15,940 nt of DNA, taken from NCBI GenBank assembly GCA_052035645.1, contig JBPOHK010000096.1, positions 1-15,940 of the forward strand. The letters are read 5' to 3'. This stretch comes from RPQJ01 sp052035645. GTDB taxonomy: Bacteria > Pseudomonadota > Gammaproteobacteria > Steroidobacterales > Steroidobacteraceae. This document shows positions 7,265 through 14,099 of the stretch, piece after piece (within the stretch, counting starts at the first letter, position 1; each line of letters opens with the position of its first letter). The position numbers and the translations under genes are program-made. The notes under the pieces are model-generated. The model was given only the letters and a program-made list of their open reading frames with translations, did not search any database and had not been told where the DNA came from.

Positions 7265-8628
7265 GCGAGGACGCCGGCCGGCAGACGACGTGGATCGAGG
7301 CCGTGAAGGCCTACGGGCACCCGCGGGTGCTCGGCATGCTGTTCCTCGGCTTCTCCTCCGGCCTGCCCTTCCTGCTGGTGTTCTCGACGCTCTCGGCGTG
7401 GCTGCGCGAGGCCGGCATCGAGCGGGCGAGCATCGGCATGCTGTCCTGGGTCGGGCTCATCTACACGTTCAAGTTCTTCTGGTCGCCGGTCGTGGACCGG
7501 CTGCGCCTGCCCCTGCTGCACCGCTGGCTGGGTCGCCGCCGCAGCTGGATGCTCGTCGCGCAGGTCGGCATCGCGATCGGCCTGCTGAACATGGCGCACC
7601 TGCAGCCGCAGCAGGGCCACCTCGCGATCGTCGCGTGGCTGGCGCTGTTCGTGGCGTTCTCGTCGGCGACGCAGGACATCTCGGTGGACGCGTGGCGCAT
7701 CGAGGCGGTGCCGCGCTCCATGCAGGGCCTGATGGCCTCGGCCTACCAGCTCGGCTACCGGATCGGCCTGCTGGTGGCGGGCGCCGGCGCGCTGTGGGTC
7801 GCGGCGGACTTCGGCTGGGCGAGCGCCTATCGCGCGATGGCGGGATTCGCCTGTCTCGGCATCCTCACCACGCTGCTGGTGCCCGAGCCGGAGGTGCGCG
7901 AGCGCACCGAGGCGCTGCAGCAGGAGCGGCGCGTCGTCGAGTGGCTGCAGCGCCACGCGCACCTGCCGGTGGCGTTGCGGGGCGCGGCCTCCTGGTTCAT
8001 CGGCGCGGTGGTCTGCCCGTTCCTCGATTTCTTCCAGCGCTACGGCTGGCGGGTGGCGCTGCTGATCCTCGCGTTCGTCGGCAGCTACCGGCTCGCGGAT
8101 TTCAGCATGGGCGTGATGGCCAATCCGTTCTACATCGACATGGGCTTCACGCTGAAGGAGATCGCCGCGATCGCGAAGGGCGTGGCCGTGGTGATGTCGC
8201 TGGTGGGCGCGCTGGTCGGCGGCCTCGCGGTGGCGCGGCTCGGTTCGGTGCGCTCGCTGCTGCTCGGCAGCGTCATGGTGATCGCGGCCAACCTGCTGTT
8301 CGCGGCGTTCGCGCACTACGGGCAGCCGAATCTCTGGGGGCTCGGCCTCGTGGTCGGCGCCGACAACCTCGCGATGGGCGTGGCCGGCACCGCCCTGGTC
8401 GCCTACCTCTCGAGCCTCACCAGCGCCAACTACACGGCGACGCAGTACGCGCTGTTCTCCTCGGCGTACGCGCTGCCGGGCAAGCTGCTGATGGGCACGT
8501 CGGGTTTCGTCGTCGACGCCATCGATTACCCGGCGTTCTTCTGCTACACGGCGTCGCTCGGCCTGCCGGCCCTCGTGCTGCTGTACTTCCTCGCGCCGCA
8601 CGTGCGCGACCGCAAGGGCGACACCTGA
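7261..8628 (+). CDS. ampG: AmpG-like MFS permease (muropeptide transporter family)
   Basis: The 455-residue, strongly hydrophobic protein (about 12 predicted membrane helices) resembles AmpG, the inner-membrane permease that imports anhydro-muropeptides for cell-wall recycling. AmpG-like landmarks are LGFSSGLPFLLVFSTLSAWL in helix 1, VGLIYTFKFFWSPVVDR, the cytoplasmic GRRRSW loop, SSATQDISVDAWR and AYQLGYRIGLLVAG; a long central segment follows VPEPE. The start is the GTG at 7261, overlapping the xth stop by four bases; homology begins soon after, and the longer upstream frame is a shadow of xth. A small Rieske protein follows 11 nt downstream. Family assignment is strong; muropeptide specificity is inferred from family, since paralogues can differ in substrate. 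Confidence 0.85.
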   Translation: MSEDAGRQTTWIEAVKAYGHPRVLGMLFLGFSSGLPFLLVFSTLSAWLREAGIERASIGMLSWVGLIYTFKFFWSPVVDRLRLPLLHRWLGRRRSWMLVAQVGIAIGLLNMAHLQPQQGHLAIVAWLALFVAFSSATQDISVDAWRIEAVPRSMQGLMASAYQLGYRIGLLVAGAGALWVAADFGWASAYRAMAGFACLGILTTLLVPEPEVRERTEALQQERRVVEWLQRHAHLPVALRGAASWFIGAVVCPFLDFFQRYGWRVALLILAFVGSYRLADFSMGVMANPFYIDMGFTLKEIAAIAKGVAVVMSLVGALVGGLAVARLGSVRSLLLGSVMVIAANLLFAAFAHYGQPNLWGLGLVVGADNLAMGVAGTALVAYLSSLTSANYTATQYALFSSAYALPGKLLMGTSGFVVDAIDYPAFFCYTASLGLPALVLLYFLAPHVRDRKGDT

Positions 8629-8639
8629 GGCCGCGCGCG

Positions 8640-9017
8640 GTGCACGAGATCGACCTCGCGCGCGTCGTCTGTCCGCTGCACGAGCTGGGCGACCCGGGCG
8701 CGAAAGGCTTCACGATGGGCGAGGGCGACTGGCCGCTGCGAGGCTTCGTCGTGCGGCGCGGCGAGACCCTGCGGGCCTACGTGAACCACTGCCCGCACGC
8801 CGGGTTCCCGCTGAACTTCGCGCCCGACCGCTTCCTGGCGCCGCACGCGCCGCTCATCCAGTGCGCCGCGCACGGCGCGCTGTTCGAGATCGGGACCGGG
8901 GAGTGCGTGGCGGGGCCGTGCGCGGGAATGGCGCTGCGGCCGTTGCCGGTGCGGGTGACGGGTGGCTACGTGGTGCTGGCCGACGACGTGCCGCTCGCGG
9001 AGCCGCCGGACCTGTGA
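8640..9017 (+). CDS. Small Rieske [2Fe-2S] domain protein
   Basis: This 125-residue protein is a stand-alone Rieske domain. The cluster ligands are clear: C51-x-H53 (NHCPHAGFPL) and C75-x2-H78 (IQCAAHGALFE), with GECVAGPCAG and a C-terminal beta-rich stretch LRPLPVRVTGGYVVL as in ferredoxin-like Rieske proteins. There is no signal or membrane segment, so it is soluble and cytoplasmic, likely an electron carrier. I place the start at GTG 8640, with GAGG (8627-8630) 9 nt upstream overlapping the permease stop; the longer upstream frame is a shadow of ampG. Close spacing implies co-transcription with the permease, but I know of no established biochemical link, and its redox partner is not in the window. 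No catalytic oxygenase domain is attached. Confidence 0.85.
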   Translation: MHEIDLARVVCPLHELGDPGAKGFTMGEGDWPLRGFVVRRGETLRAYVNHCPHAGFPLNFAPDRFLAPHAPLIQCAAHGALFEIGTGECVAGPCAGMALRPLPVRVTGGYVVLADDVPLAEPPDL

Positions 9018-9018
9018 C

Positions 9019-9042
9019 CGGGCGCGGCAGGCACCGCGCCCG
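9019..9042. terminator. Hairpin between convergent Rieske and DUF6763-like genes
   Basis: A perfect 9-bp GC stem (9019-9027 with 9034-9042) encloses a 6-nt loop CAGGCA and fills most of the 31 bp between two convergent stop codons. It would fold on both strands and could end transcription in both directions, though neither side has a T-run. Calling it a terminator rests on position and stem strength. Confidence 0.45.
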
Positions 9043-9048
9043 CCGTGC

Positions 9049-9393
9049 TCAGAACTCGTCGGCCTCGGGCAGCTCGACTTCGGCGAACCCGCCGACCTCG
9101 CCGCGATCGACGAACGACATCGCCTCGCTGCGGCTCGCGCCGGCGTAGGGCTCGCGTTCGTATTCGTTCTCGGTGTCCTCGGCGTCGACGTCGACCGAGC
9201 CCGTCCAGTCTTCCGGTGCTTCGGTCGCGCGGATTTCCTCCTCGCGCCACTCGTCGAGGTCGAGTTCTTCCACCGTGCCGTCGAAATACTGGATCTCGAT
9301 GGTGCGGTCCTCGCGGTCGAACGCGACCACTTCGAAGGCATCGCCGCCGGGTCGCTCGTACCACATGCCGATGACAGGTTGCGGGTTCACCAT
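9049..9393 (-). CDS. DUF6763-like small acidic protein
   Basis: The 114-residue, Glu/Asp-rich protein starts VNPQPVIGMWYERPGG after Met and contains FEVVAFDREDRTIEIQYFDG, then TVEELDLDEWREEEI and PEDWTGSVDVDAED. This pattern matches the short gammaproteobacterial DUF6763 proteins as I remember them; no function is known to me. I chose the ATG at 9391-9393 because a GAGG ribosome site lies 8 nt upstream and the conserved part begins there. The frame stays open further upstream, but that extension overlaps the start of marC and reads as Arg/Ser-rich shadow sequence. It has no signal peptide or membrane segment, so it should be cytoplasmic. It converges on the Rieske gene and diverges from marC across 106 bp. 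Confidence 0.7.
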   Translation of the reverse strand: MVNPQPVIGMWYERPGGDAFEVVAFDREDRTIEIQYFDGTVEELDLDEWREEEIRATEAPEDWTGSVDVDAEDTENEYEREPYAGASRSEAMSFVDRGEVGGFAEVELPEADEF

Positions 9394-9424
9394 TGCACTG
9401 TCCTCGTCTCGTCCTCTGCGCTGG

Positions 9425-9430
9425 TATCCT
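9425..9430 (+). promoter_or_regulatory. Candidate extended -10 box of marC
   Basis: TATCCT with TG one base upstream (TGGTATCCT, 9422-9430) fits an extended -10 element and would give a leader of roughly 60 nt ahead of the marC ATG at 9500. No clear -35 box is seen. Confidence 0.35.
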
Positions 9431-9447
9431 TGCCGTCCCTGGAATCT

Positions 9448-9476
9448 CTTGTAGACCCCTCGCCCGGCGAGTTCAA
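9448..9476 (-). promoter_or_regulatory. Candidate promoter of the DUF6763-like gene
   Basis: On the minus strand TTGAAC (9476-9471) and TACAAG (9453-9448) are separated by exactly 17 nt, each matching four of six consensus bases. The start codon lies about 55 nt downstream. Confidence 0.35.
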
Positions 9477-9499
9477 GTAGCGGAATCCCCGAACGCGCC

Positions 9500-10132
9500 A
9501 TGCTGGATGAACTGGTCAAATTCTTCGTCGTCCTGATGGTGGTGATCGAGCCGCTGTCGCTGCTGCCGATCCTGGCCGGCCTCACCGAGGGGGCCGACGA
9601 CGCCTATCGTCGCCGCATGTCGGTGAAATCCGTCGGTATTTCGACGATCGTCTGCCTGGTGTTCGCCGTGTGCGGCGGCGTGCTGCTGCAGCTGCTCGGC
9701 ATCACGGTCGACGCCTTCAAGGTCGGCGGCGGCATCCTGCTGTTCATCCTGGCGATCGAGATGGTGTACGCGCGGCCGTCGGGTGCGAGGTCCATCACAC
9801 CGGGCGAGGACGTTGCGGCGCATCATCGCGGGGATATCTCCGTGTTCCCGCTGGCCTTCCCGCTGATCGCCGGCCCCGGTGCGCTCGCGACCATCCTGCT
9901 CGCGTTCGGCGGCGTGCCGCTCGGCTCCACCCAGTTCTTCGCGCAGATCGCCGTGATCCTGGTGGTGCTCGGCATCAACCTCGGGCTGATGCTGATGACC
10001 GGACCGGTGATGCGCGTGATCGGCGAGACCGGCGGTGCGGTGATGGGCCGCCTGCTCGGCGTGCTGCTCGCCGCGCTCGCCTCGCAGTTCGTGATGGACG
10101 GCGTGCGCGCCTCGCTCAACCTCGGAAAATAG
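9500..10132 (+). CDS. MarC-family integral membrane protein
   Basis: The 210-residue protein is hydrophobic, with about six predicted membrane helices, and has the family pattern: MLDELVKFFVVLMVVIEPLSLLPIL in helix 1, LQLLGITVDAFKVGGGILLF in the middle, and the signature FPLAFPLIAGPGALATILL. MarC/UPF0056 proteins sit in the inner membrane; their function remains unclear, and an early link to multiple antibiotic resistance was not upheld, to my knowledge. The ATG at 9500 agrees with the usual N-terminus; no strong Shine-Dalgarno sequence is seen. The last codons, GGA AAA TAG, run into the 30-bp palindrome, so the terminal Lys and the stop come from that element. trmB converges from the other side. 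Confidence 0.88.
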   Translation: MLDELVKFFVVLMVVIEPLSLLPILAGLTEGADDAYRRRMSVKSVGISTIVCLVFAVCGGVLLQLLGITVDAFKVGGGILLFILAIEMVYARPSGARSITPGEDVAAHHRGDISVFPLAFPLIAGPGALATILLAFGGVPLGSTQFFAQIAVILVVLGINLGLMLMTGPVMRVIGETGGAVMGRLLGVLLAALASQFVMDGVRASLNLGK

Positions 10133-10186
10133 GGGACACTCACTAATTTTCGCGACCGCGAAAATTAGTGAGTGTCCCCTATTTTC
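10125..10186. repeat. Perfect 30-bp palindrome, REP-like and probably a bidirectional terminator
   Basis: Arms 10125-10154 and 10157-10186 are exact reverse complements with only AC between them. A G-U pair and two more Watson-Crick pairs extend the stem to about 33 bp. Each arm contains the GGGGACACTCACTAATTTTC core and is about 43% GC in a genome near 70%. Related GTGTCCC-type palindromes are, as I recall, frequent nonautonomous repeats mobilised by REP-associated IS200-like transposases; none is present here. The stop codons of marC (10130-10132) and trmB (10181-10179) occupy mirror positions in the arms. The hairpin could end transcription in both directions. Confidence 0.85.
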
Positions 10187-10895
10187 TGAAGGCGAGGTCC
10201 CAGGTGCCGTGGCCGAGGCGGTGGCCGCGGCGCTCGAACTTCGTCACGGGCCGGCTCGCCGGGCGGGGCACGTAGTCGCCGGTGGCCGATTCGTTCGACA
10301 GCGCCGCGCACTGCGACGCCACGGCCAGCATGTGCTCCGCATAGTTCTGCCAGTCCGTGGCCATCCGGAACACGCCGCCCGGCGCGAGCTTGCGAGCGAC
10401 GAGATCGACGAACGCAGGCTGCACGATCCGCCGCTTGTGGTGGCGCTTTTTGTGCCAGGGGTCGGGAAAGTAGAGCAGCAGCTCGTCGAGCGACGCATCA
10501 GGGATGCGTCGCTGCAGCACTTCGACGGCGTCGCGGCAGAGGGCGCGCACATTCGTGAGCCGTTCGGCCTCGCAGCGCAGCATCAGGTGACCGATGCCGG
10601 GGCGATGCACCTCGATACCGAGGTAGTCGCGCTCGGGATGCGCCGCAGCCAGCGCCACCAGCGACTCGCCGTTGCCGAAGCCGATCTCGAGCGTGCGCAG
10701 TGCGCTGCGGCCGAACAGCGCGTCGAGATCCAGCGGCTCGTCGCCGTCCGGCACGCCCATCGTCGGCCACAGCTCGGCCCACGCGCGCTCCTGCGCCACG
10801 GTCATGCGGCCGGCACGCACGACGAAGCTGCGGATGCCGCGGCGCGGTCGGTCGGCGGCCTGCCGGTCGTCGGTCTCGTCGGTGTCGGAGGTCAT
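10179..10895 (-). CDS. trmB: tRNA (guanine-N7-)-methyltransferase
   Basis: The 238-residue SAM-dependent enzyme makes m7G46 in the variable loop of tRNAs. The N-terminus has RSFVVRAGRMT, the SAM-binding segment is LEIGFGNGESL (69-79), and LGIEVHRPGIG follows. The family signature FPDPWHKKRHHKRR lies at about 143-156, and the C-terminal TKFERRGHRLGHG (218-230) is the substrate-binding stretch. The first ~20 residues are acidic and Asp/Thr-rich, an unconserved extension, so a slightly later start is possible. A TAGAAT box lies 28 nt upstream. The last codons AAA TAG lie in the palindrome shared with marC. Confidence 0.95.
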   Translation of the reverse strand: MTSDTDETDDRQAADRPRRGIRSFVVRAGRMTVAQERAWAELWPTMGVPDGDEPLDLDALFGRSALRTLEIGFGNGESLVALAAAHPERDYLGIEVHRPGIGHLMLRCEAERLTNVRALCRDAVEVLQRRIPDASLDELLLYFPDPWHKKRHHKRRIVQPAFVDLVARKLAPGGVFRMATDWQNYAEHMLAVASQCAALSNESATGDYVPRPASRPVTKFERRGHRLGHGTWDLAFRK

Positions 10896-10923
10896 GCGGC
10901 TGCGCTGCGGGGCGGGGTGGGCA

Positions 10924-10929
10924 ATTCTA
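10924..10929 (-). promoter_or_regulatory. Candidate -10 box (TAGAAT) of trmB
   Basis: TAGAAT on the minus strand (10929-10924) matches five of six -10 bases and predicts a leader of about 20 nt before the trmB ATG. No good -35 box is visible in the CG-repeat sequence upstream. Confidence 0.45.
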
Positions 10930-10985
10930 CGGTGCGCGTCGCGCGCGTGCAGTCCGGAACGTGGCAGGTGAGCGTCACGCAGCGG

Positions 10986-11099
10986 GTGTCCGGGATTCCG
11001 GGTCGTTCCGGAAGGCCGTGCGCCGCATGGACGCGTCGCCCGGAGCCCCCAAGGATGGGTTTACGGCGTCCTTCCGGAACGACCCGGAATCCCGGACAC
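10986..11099. repeat. 114-bp inverted-repeat element with 30-bp perfect arms
   Basis: Arms 10986-11015 and 11070-11099 are exact reverse complements enclosing 54 nt. The arms carry TTCCGGAA and CCGGGATTCCGGG. The interior contains GCATGGACGCG and AAGGATGGGTTTACGGCGTC, which resemble intergenic repeats I recall from many gammaproteobacterial genomes (CATGGATG...GGATGGGTTTACGGCGT). It fills the spacer between the trmB promoter and the 3' end of the flavoprotein gene. No open frame of note lies in it. Copy number in the genome cannot be seen from this window. Confidence 0.8.
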
Positions 11100-11150
11100 A
11101 CGCACGCCGCATCAACCGCGAGCGAACCCTGCCTGCGTCCCGCGCGACTG

Positions 11151-11212
11151 GGCGATGCGTCTGGGCGACGCGCCCGGCGACGCGCCTAGGCGACTCGTCC
11201 GGCGATGCGCCC
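11151..11212. repeat. Degenerate 12-13 bp tandem repeat at the flavoprotein 3' end
   Basis: Five copies of a unit beginning GGCGA occur at 11151, 11164, 11176, 11189 and 11201 (spacing 13, 12, 13, 12). On the minus strand the first units encode the last residues of the flavoprotein, GRIAGRVA, and the array continues past its stop codon. It looks like tandem duplication of the gene's last codons. The bases between it and the inverted-repeat element (11100-11150) hold nothing I recognise. Confidence 0.6.
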
Positions 11213-12784
11213 GCCGAGCAGGCAGCCGCCGAGGAACGTGCCCTCGAGACCGCGCTTGCCGTTCATGCCGCCGCCGCCGAAGCCCGCGGCTTCGCCCGCG
11301 GCGTAGAGCCCCGCGATCGGCTGCCCGGTTCGATCGAGCACGCGGCACTCGAGGTCGGTCTGCAGGCCGCCCATGCTCTTGCGGCTGATGATGAACTCGC
11401 GGATCGCGACCAGCGGCCCCGCCATCGGATCGAGGAACTTCTGGAACTAGCAGGTGCGCAGCCGGTCACCCGTCCAGCGCCGGGCGAACTCGATGCGCCG
11501 CAGTTGCTCGTCGTCGTGGAAGCGCGGACCGCGATCGATGCACGCGTCGTAACGCACGGTTGCCTCGCGCATCGCCTCGAGGCTGACCGAGCCGTCGCCG
11601 ACCAGCGCATTCATCTTCGCGGCCAGTTCGTCGAGCGTCGGCGCCACCACCACGTCCGGGCACATCTGCGTCATCTGGTCGTACAGCCAGTGGTTGCCGA
11701 GCAGGATGTCGCGCGCGACGGCCAGCCGCTTCTTGCGCCGGAAGGCCGGGTTGAACTCGCCGCCCGAGATCGCCAGCTCCTTGAGCATGATGCGGCGATT
11801 GAGCAGCTGCCACGAGTAGGCGCGTTCCTGCCGGCAGATCTGCGCCACGAGGTCGTGCGTGTCGAACCCGGTCACCAGCGGCATGGGGCCGATGCGCTCG
11901 CCGCGCCAGTTCAGCCACAGCGCGGACTTCGGCGGCACCAGCGAGAGACCGTGCCCGGGCTTGCGCGGCTGCCAGTGGTGCACGCCCGCCGCGTAGTTCC
12001 ACTGCCAGTCGAGGTGCGTGACGTTCGCGCCGAGCGCGGCGGCGGCGTCGTGCAGTCGCCCGTCCGCATACTTGTGCGAGCCGTTCAGGAGGGTCTCGGG
12101 CGGCCGGCCCCAGTCCGCGTGCCAGTTCGCCTTCACGCGCGTTATGTCGCCGTTGATGCCGCCGCTCGCGACCACGACCGACTCCGCGCTCGCCTCGAAC
12201 TCCTCGCCCGAGCCTTCGCGCACGCCGCGGCAGCCGATGACGCGCCCGTGGGTGGTCAGCAGCGACTCGACGCGGTGCTCGAACACGCACTGGAGCCGCT
12301 CGACGTTCGGCCGCGTCAGCAGGTGGCGATTCAGCACGATGGCCAATTCGTGGCCCGTGCCCCAGACGATGTGCCAGCGCGGCACGGAGTTGCCGGGCGT
12401 GTGCAGGCCCCGCTCGACCCACAGCGGCATGGGCATGAACTGCACGCCCAGGCTGCGCAGCCAGTCGTGGATCTCCGGGATGCAGCGCTGCACGTAGGCT
12501 TCGGCCCAGGCGCGCGGCCAGTGGTCGTCGGCCGCGAACCCGGCGAACGACAGCCAGTCCTCGAGACCCTGCTGCACGCCGTCGCGGATGCCGTGGCGAC
12601 GCTGCAGGGGGGTGCCCGCGAACCACAGGCCGCCGAAACTCTCCTTGGCGAGGCCGCCAAGGTTGGCTTCCACGTCGCGGTCGATCAGCAGCACGCGCCG
12701 TCCGCGCGCCAGCAGCTCGATCGCCGCGGTGACGCCGGCGATGCCGGCCCCGATCACGATGACGTCGGTGGAATAGCGGATCAT
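11186..12784 (-). pseudogene. FAD-binding dehydrogenase (COG3573-like) interrupted by an in-frame amber codon
   Basis: A single frame of 532 codons encodes an FAD-binding oxidoreductase of the fumarate reductase/3-ketosteroid dehydrogenase-like superfamily. It starts MIRYSTDVIVIGAGIAGVTA, with the dinucleotide-binding GxGxxG at 12-17, followed by LLIDRD and ESFGGLW. At codon 446 a TAG (minus strand 11449-11447) splits it into 445 and 86 residues. The second part still reads GLYAAGEAAGFGGGGMNG and LEGTFLGGCLLGGRIAGR, the conserved C-terminal FAD-binding segment, so the stop falls inside the family domain. No other frame damage is visible. The start at 12784 is preserved, with GGAG about 9 nt upstream; the frame extends further upstream but homology does not. 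It is either a recent pseudogene, a sequencing error, or subject to readthrough; the substrate is unknown. Confidence 0.8.
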
Positions 12785-12836
12785 GCGCGGGCTCTCCGGT
12801 CGGCATTGTCCCCGGTTGCGGGCGCGAACGCGACTG

Positions 12837-12842
12837 TATGAT
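12837..12842 (+). promoter_or_regulatory. Candidate -10 box (TATGAT) of the alkX-like gene
   Basis: TATGAT matches five of six -10 bases and ends 10 nt before the ATG at 12853. It overlaps two earlier in-frame ATGs (12838 and 12841), which could not then be in the mRNA. This favours the start at 12853 and a leader of only a few bases. Confidence 0.45.
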
Positions 12843-12852
12843 GGCGCGCTGC

Positions 12853-14055
12853 ATGGCCCGACGCCGCGAATCGATCTCATTGTCCGAGGCCCGCCGCATC
12901 GCGCTTGCGGCGCAGGGCCTGGCGCAGCCGCGCCCGGCCCAGGCCGGGCCGGCCGACGTCCGGCGCGTCGTGCGCGCGCTCGGCCTCGTGCAGATCGACT
13001 CCGTCAACGTGCTGGTGCGTTCGCACTATCTGCCGCTCTACTCGCGGCTCGGCGATTACCCGGTGCAGGCGCTGGACGACGCGGCGTACTCGGGCCGGTC
13101 GCGTGCGCTGTTCGAGTACTGGGGCCACGAGGCCTCGCTGCTGCCGGTACGTACGCAGCCGCTGCTGCGCTGGCGCATGGAGCGCGCCCGGCGCGGCGTG
13201 GGGCTCTGGGGCAGTGTCGCGCGCTTCGGTCGCGAGCACCCGGGGACCTGCAGCCGCGTGCTCGAGGAGATCCGCGAGCGCGGCCCGCTCGGCGTTTCCG
13301 ACCTGCGCGAGACCACGGGGCGCCGGCGCTCGAACTGGTGGGGCTGGGCGGACCACAAGATCGCGCTCGAGTGGCTGTTCTGGACCGGCCAGGTGAGCAC
13401 GCACAGCCGGCGCCGCTTCGAGCGCATCTACGACCTGACCGAGCGCGTGCTGCCGGCCCGCATCCTGTCCGCCGCGACGCCTCCGGAGCACGACGCGCAG
13501 CGCGAGCTGCTGCGCATCGCGGCACGGGCGCTCGGCGTCGCCACCGAGCGCGACCTGCGCGACTACTTCCGCCTGTCCGTGGCGGACGCCCGCGCGCGCA
13601 TCGCCGAGCTGGTGGAGGCGGGCGAGCTGCGGCCGGTCGAGGTGGAGCGGTGGAAGCAGGTGGCCTACCTGCGGCTGGGGGCGCGCGCGCCGCGCAACGT
13701 GTCGGCTACGGCGCTGCTCTCGCCGTTCGACTCGCTGGTCTGGGAGCGCGACCGCACCGAGCGCCTGTTCGGATTCCGCTACCGGCTCGAGATCTACACG
13801 CCGGCCCGCCGCCGCCAGCACGGCTATTACGTGCTGCCCTTCCTGCTCGGCGACCGGCTGGTCGCGCGGGTGGATCTCAAGTCCGATCGCCCGCGCGGGG
13901 CGCTGAAGGTGCTCGCGGCGCACTGCGAACCGGACGCCGACCCGGCCGCGGTGGCGCCCCCGTTGCGCGAGGAACTGGCGCGGATGGCCGGCTGGCTGGG
14001 GCTTGGCCAGGTCGCCGTCTCGCGCAGACGGGGCTTCACGCAGGCCTTGCGCTGA
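12853..14055 (+). CDS. alkX: YcaQ/AlkX-type DNA glycosylase (winged-helix HTH_42 family)
   Basis: The 400-residue protein belongs to the HTH_42/YcaQ (COG3214) family. Members AlkZ and E. coli YcaQ (AlkX) are DNA glycosylases that unhook interstrand crosslinks or remove bulky N7-alkylguanines. The N-terminus ISLSEARRIALAAQGL leads into RALGLVQIDSVNVLVRSHYLPLYSRLG. Gln47 and Asp49 of QID match the catalytic Q-x-D motif described for the YcaQ branch. FEYWGHEASLLP and, near the middle, NWWGWADHKIALEWLFWTG are family landmarks; LLSPFDSLVWERDR and FGFRYRLEIYTPA mark the C-terminal domain. The preferred start is the ATG at 12853; ATGs 15 and 12 nt earlier are in frame but lie in the -10 box. It is divergent from the flavoprotein gene. 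Activity on crosslinks is inferred from family. Confidence 0.88.
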   Translation: MARRRESISLSEARRIALAAQGLAQPRPAQAGPADVRRVVRALGLVQIDSVNVLVRSHYLPLYSRLGDYPVQALDDAAYSGRSRALFEYWGHEASLLPVRTQPLLRWRMERARRGVGLWGSVARFGREHPGTCSRVLEEIRERGPLGVSDLRETTGRRRSNWWGWADHKIALEWLFWTGQVSTHSRRRFERIYDLTERVLPARILSAATPPEHDAQRELLRIAARALGVATERDLRDYFRLSVADARARIAELVEAGELRPVEVERWKQVAYLRLGARAPRNVSATALLSPFDSLVWERDRTERLFGFRYRLEIYTPARRRQHGYYVLPFLLGDRLVARVDLKSDRPRGALKVLAAHCEPDADPAAVAPPLREELARMAGWLGLGQVAVSRRRGFTQALR

Positions 14056-14065
14056 AGCCGGCGTG

Positions 14066-14071
14066 TAGAAT
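14066..14071 (+). promoter_or_regulatory. Candidate -10 box (TAGAAT) of the aroQ-pheC fusion gene
   Basis: TAGAAT, in a GTGTAGAATC context like that of the trmB box, lies 28 nt before the ATG at 14100 and predicts a leader of about 22 nt. It sits just after the alkX stop codon, so the fusion gene may have its own promoter. No clear -35 box is seen. Confidence 0.45.
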
Positions 14072-14099
14072 CTCGCGACCTGGGTCCCGGTCGGCGGCA

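Noticed and set aside
11447..11449. Amber codon as a pyrrolysine site
   Set aside because: No Pyl machinery is visible and the family does not contain pyrrolysine; a point mutation or sequencing error is far simpler.
10700..12841. 713-codon plus-strand open frame spanning trmB, the repeats and the flavoprotein
   Set aside because: It crosses the inverted-repeat element and reads as Arg/Ala/His-rich shadow; both minus-strand genes under it are recognisable.
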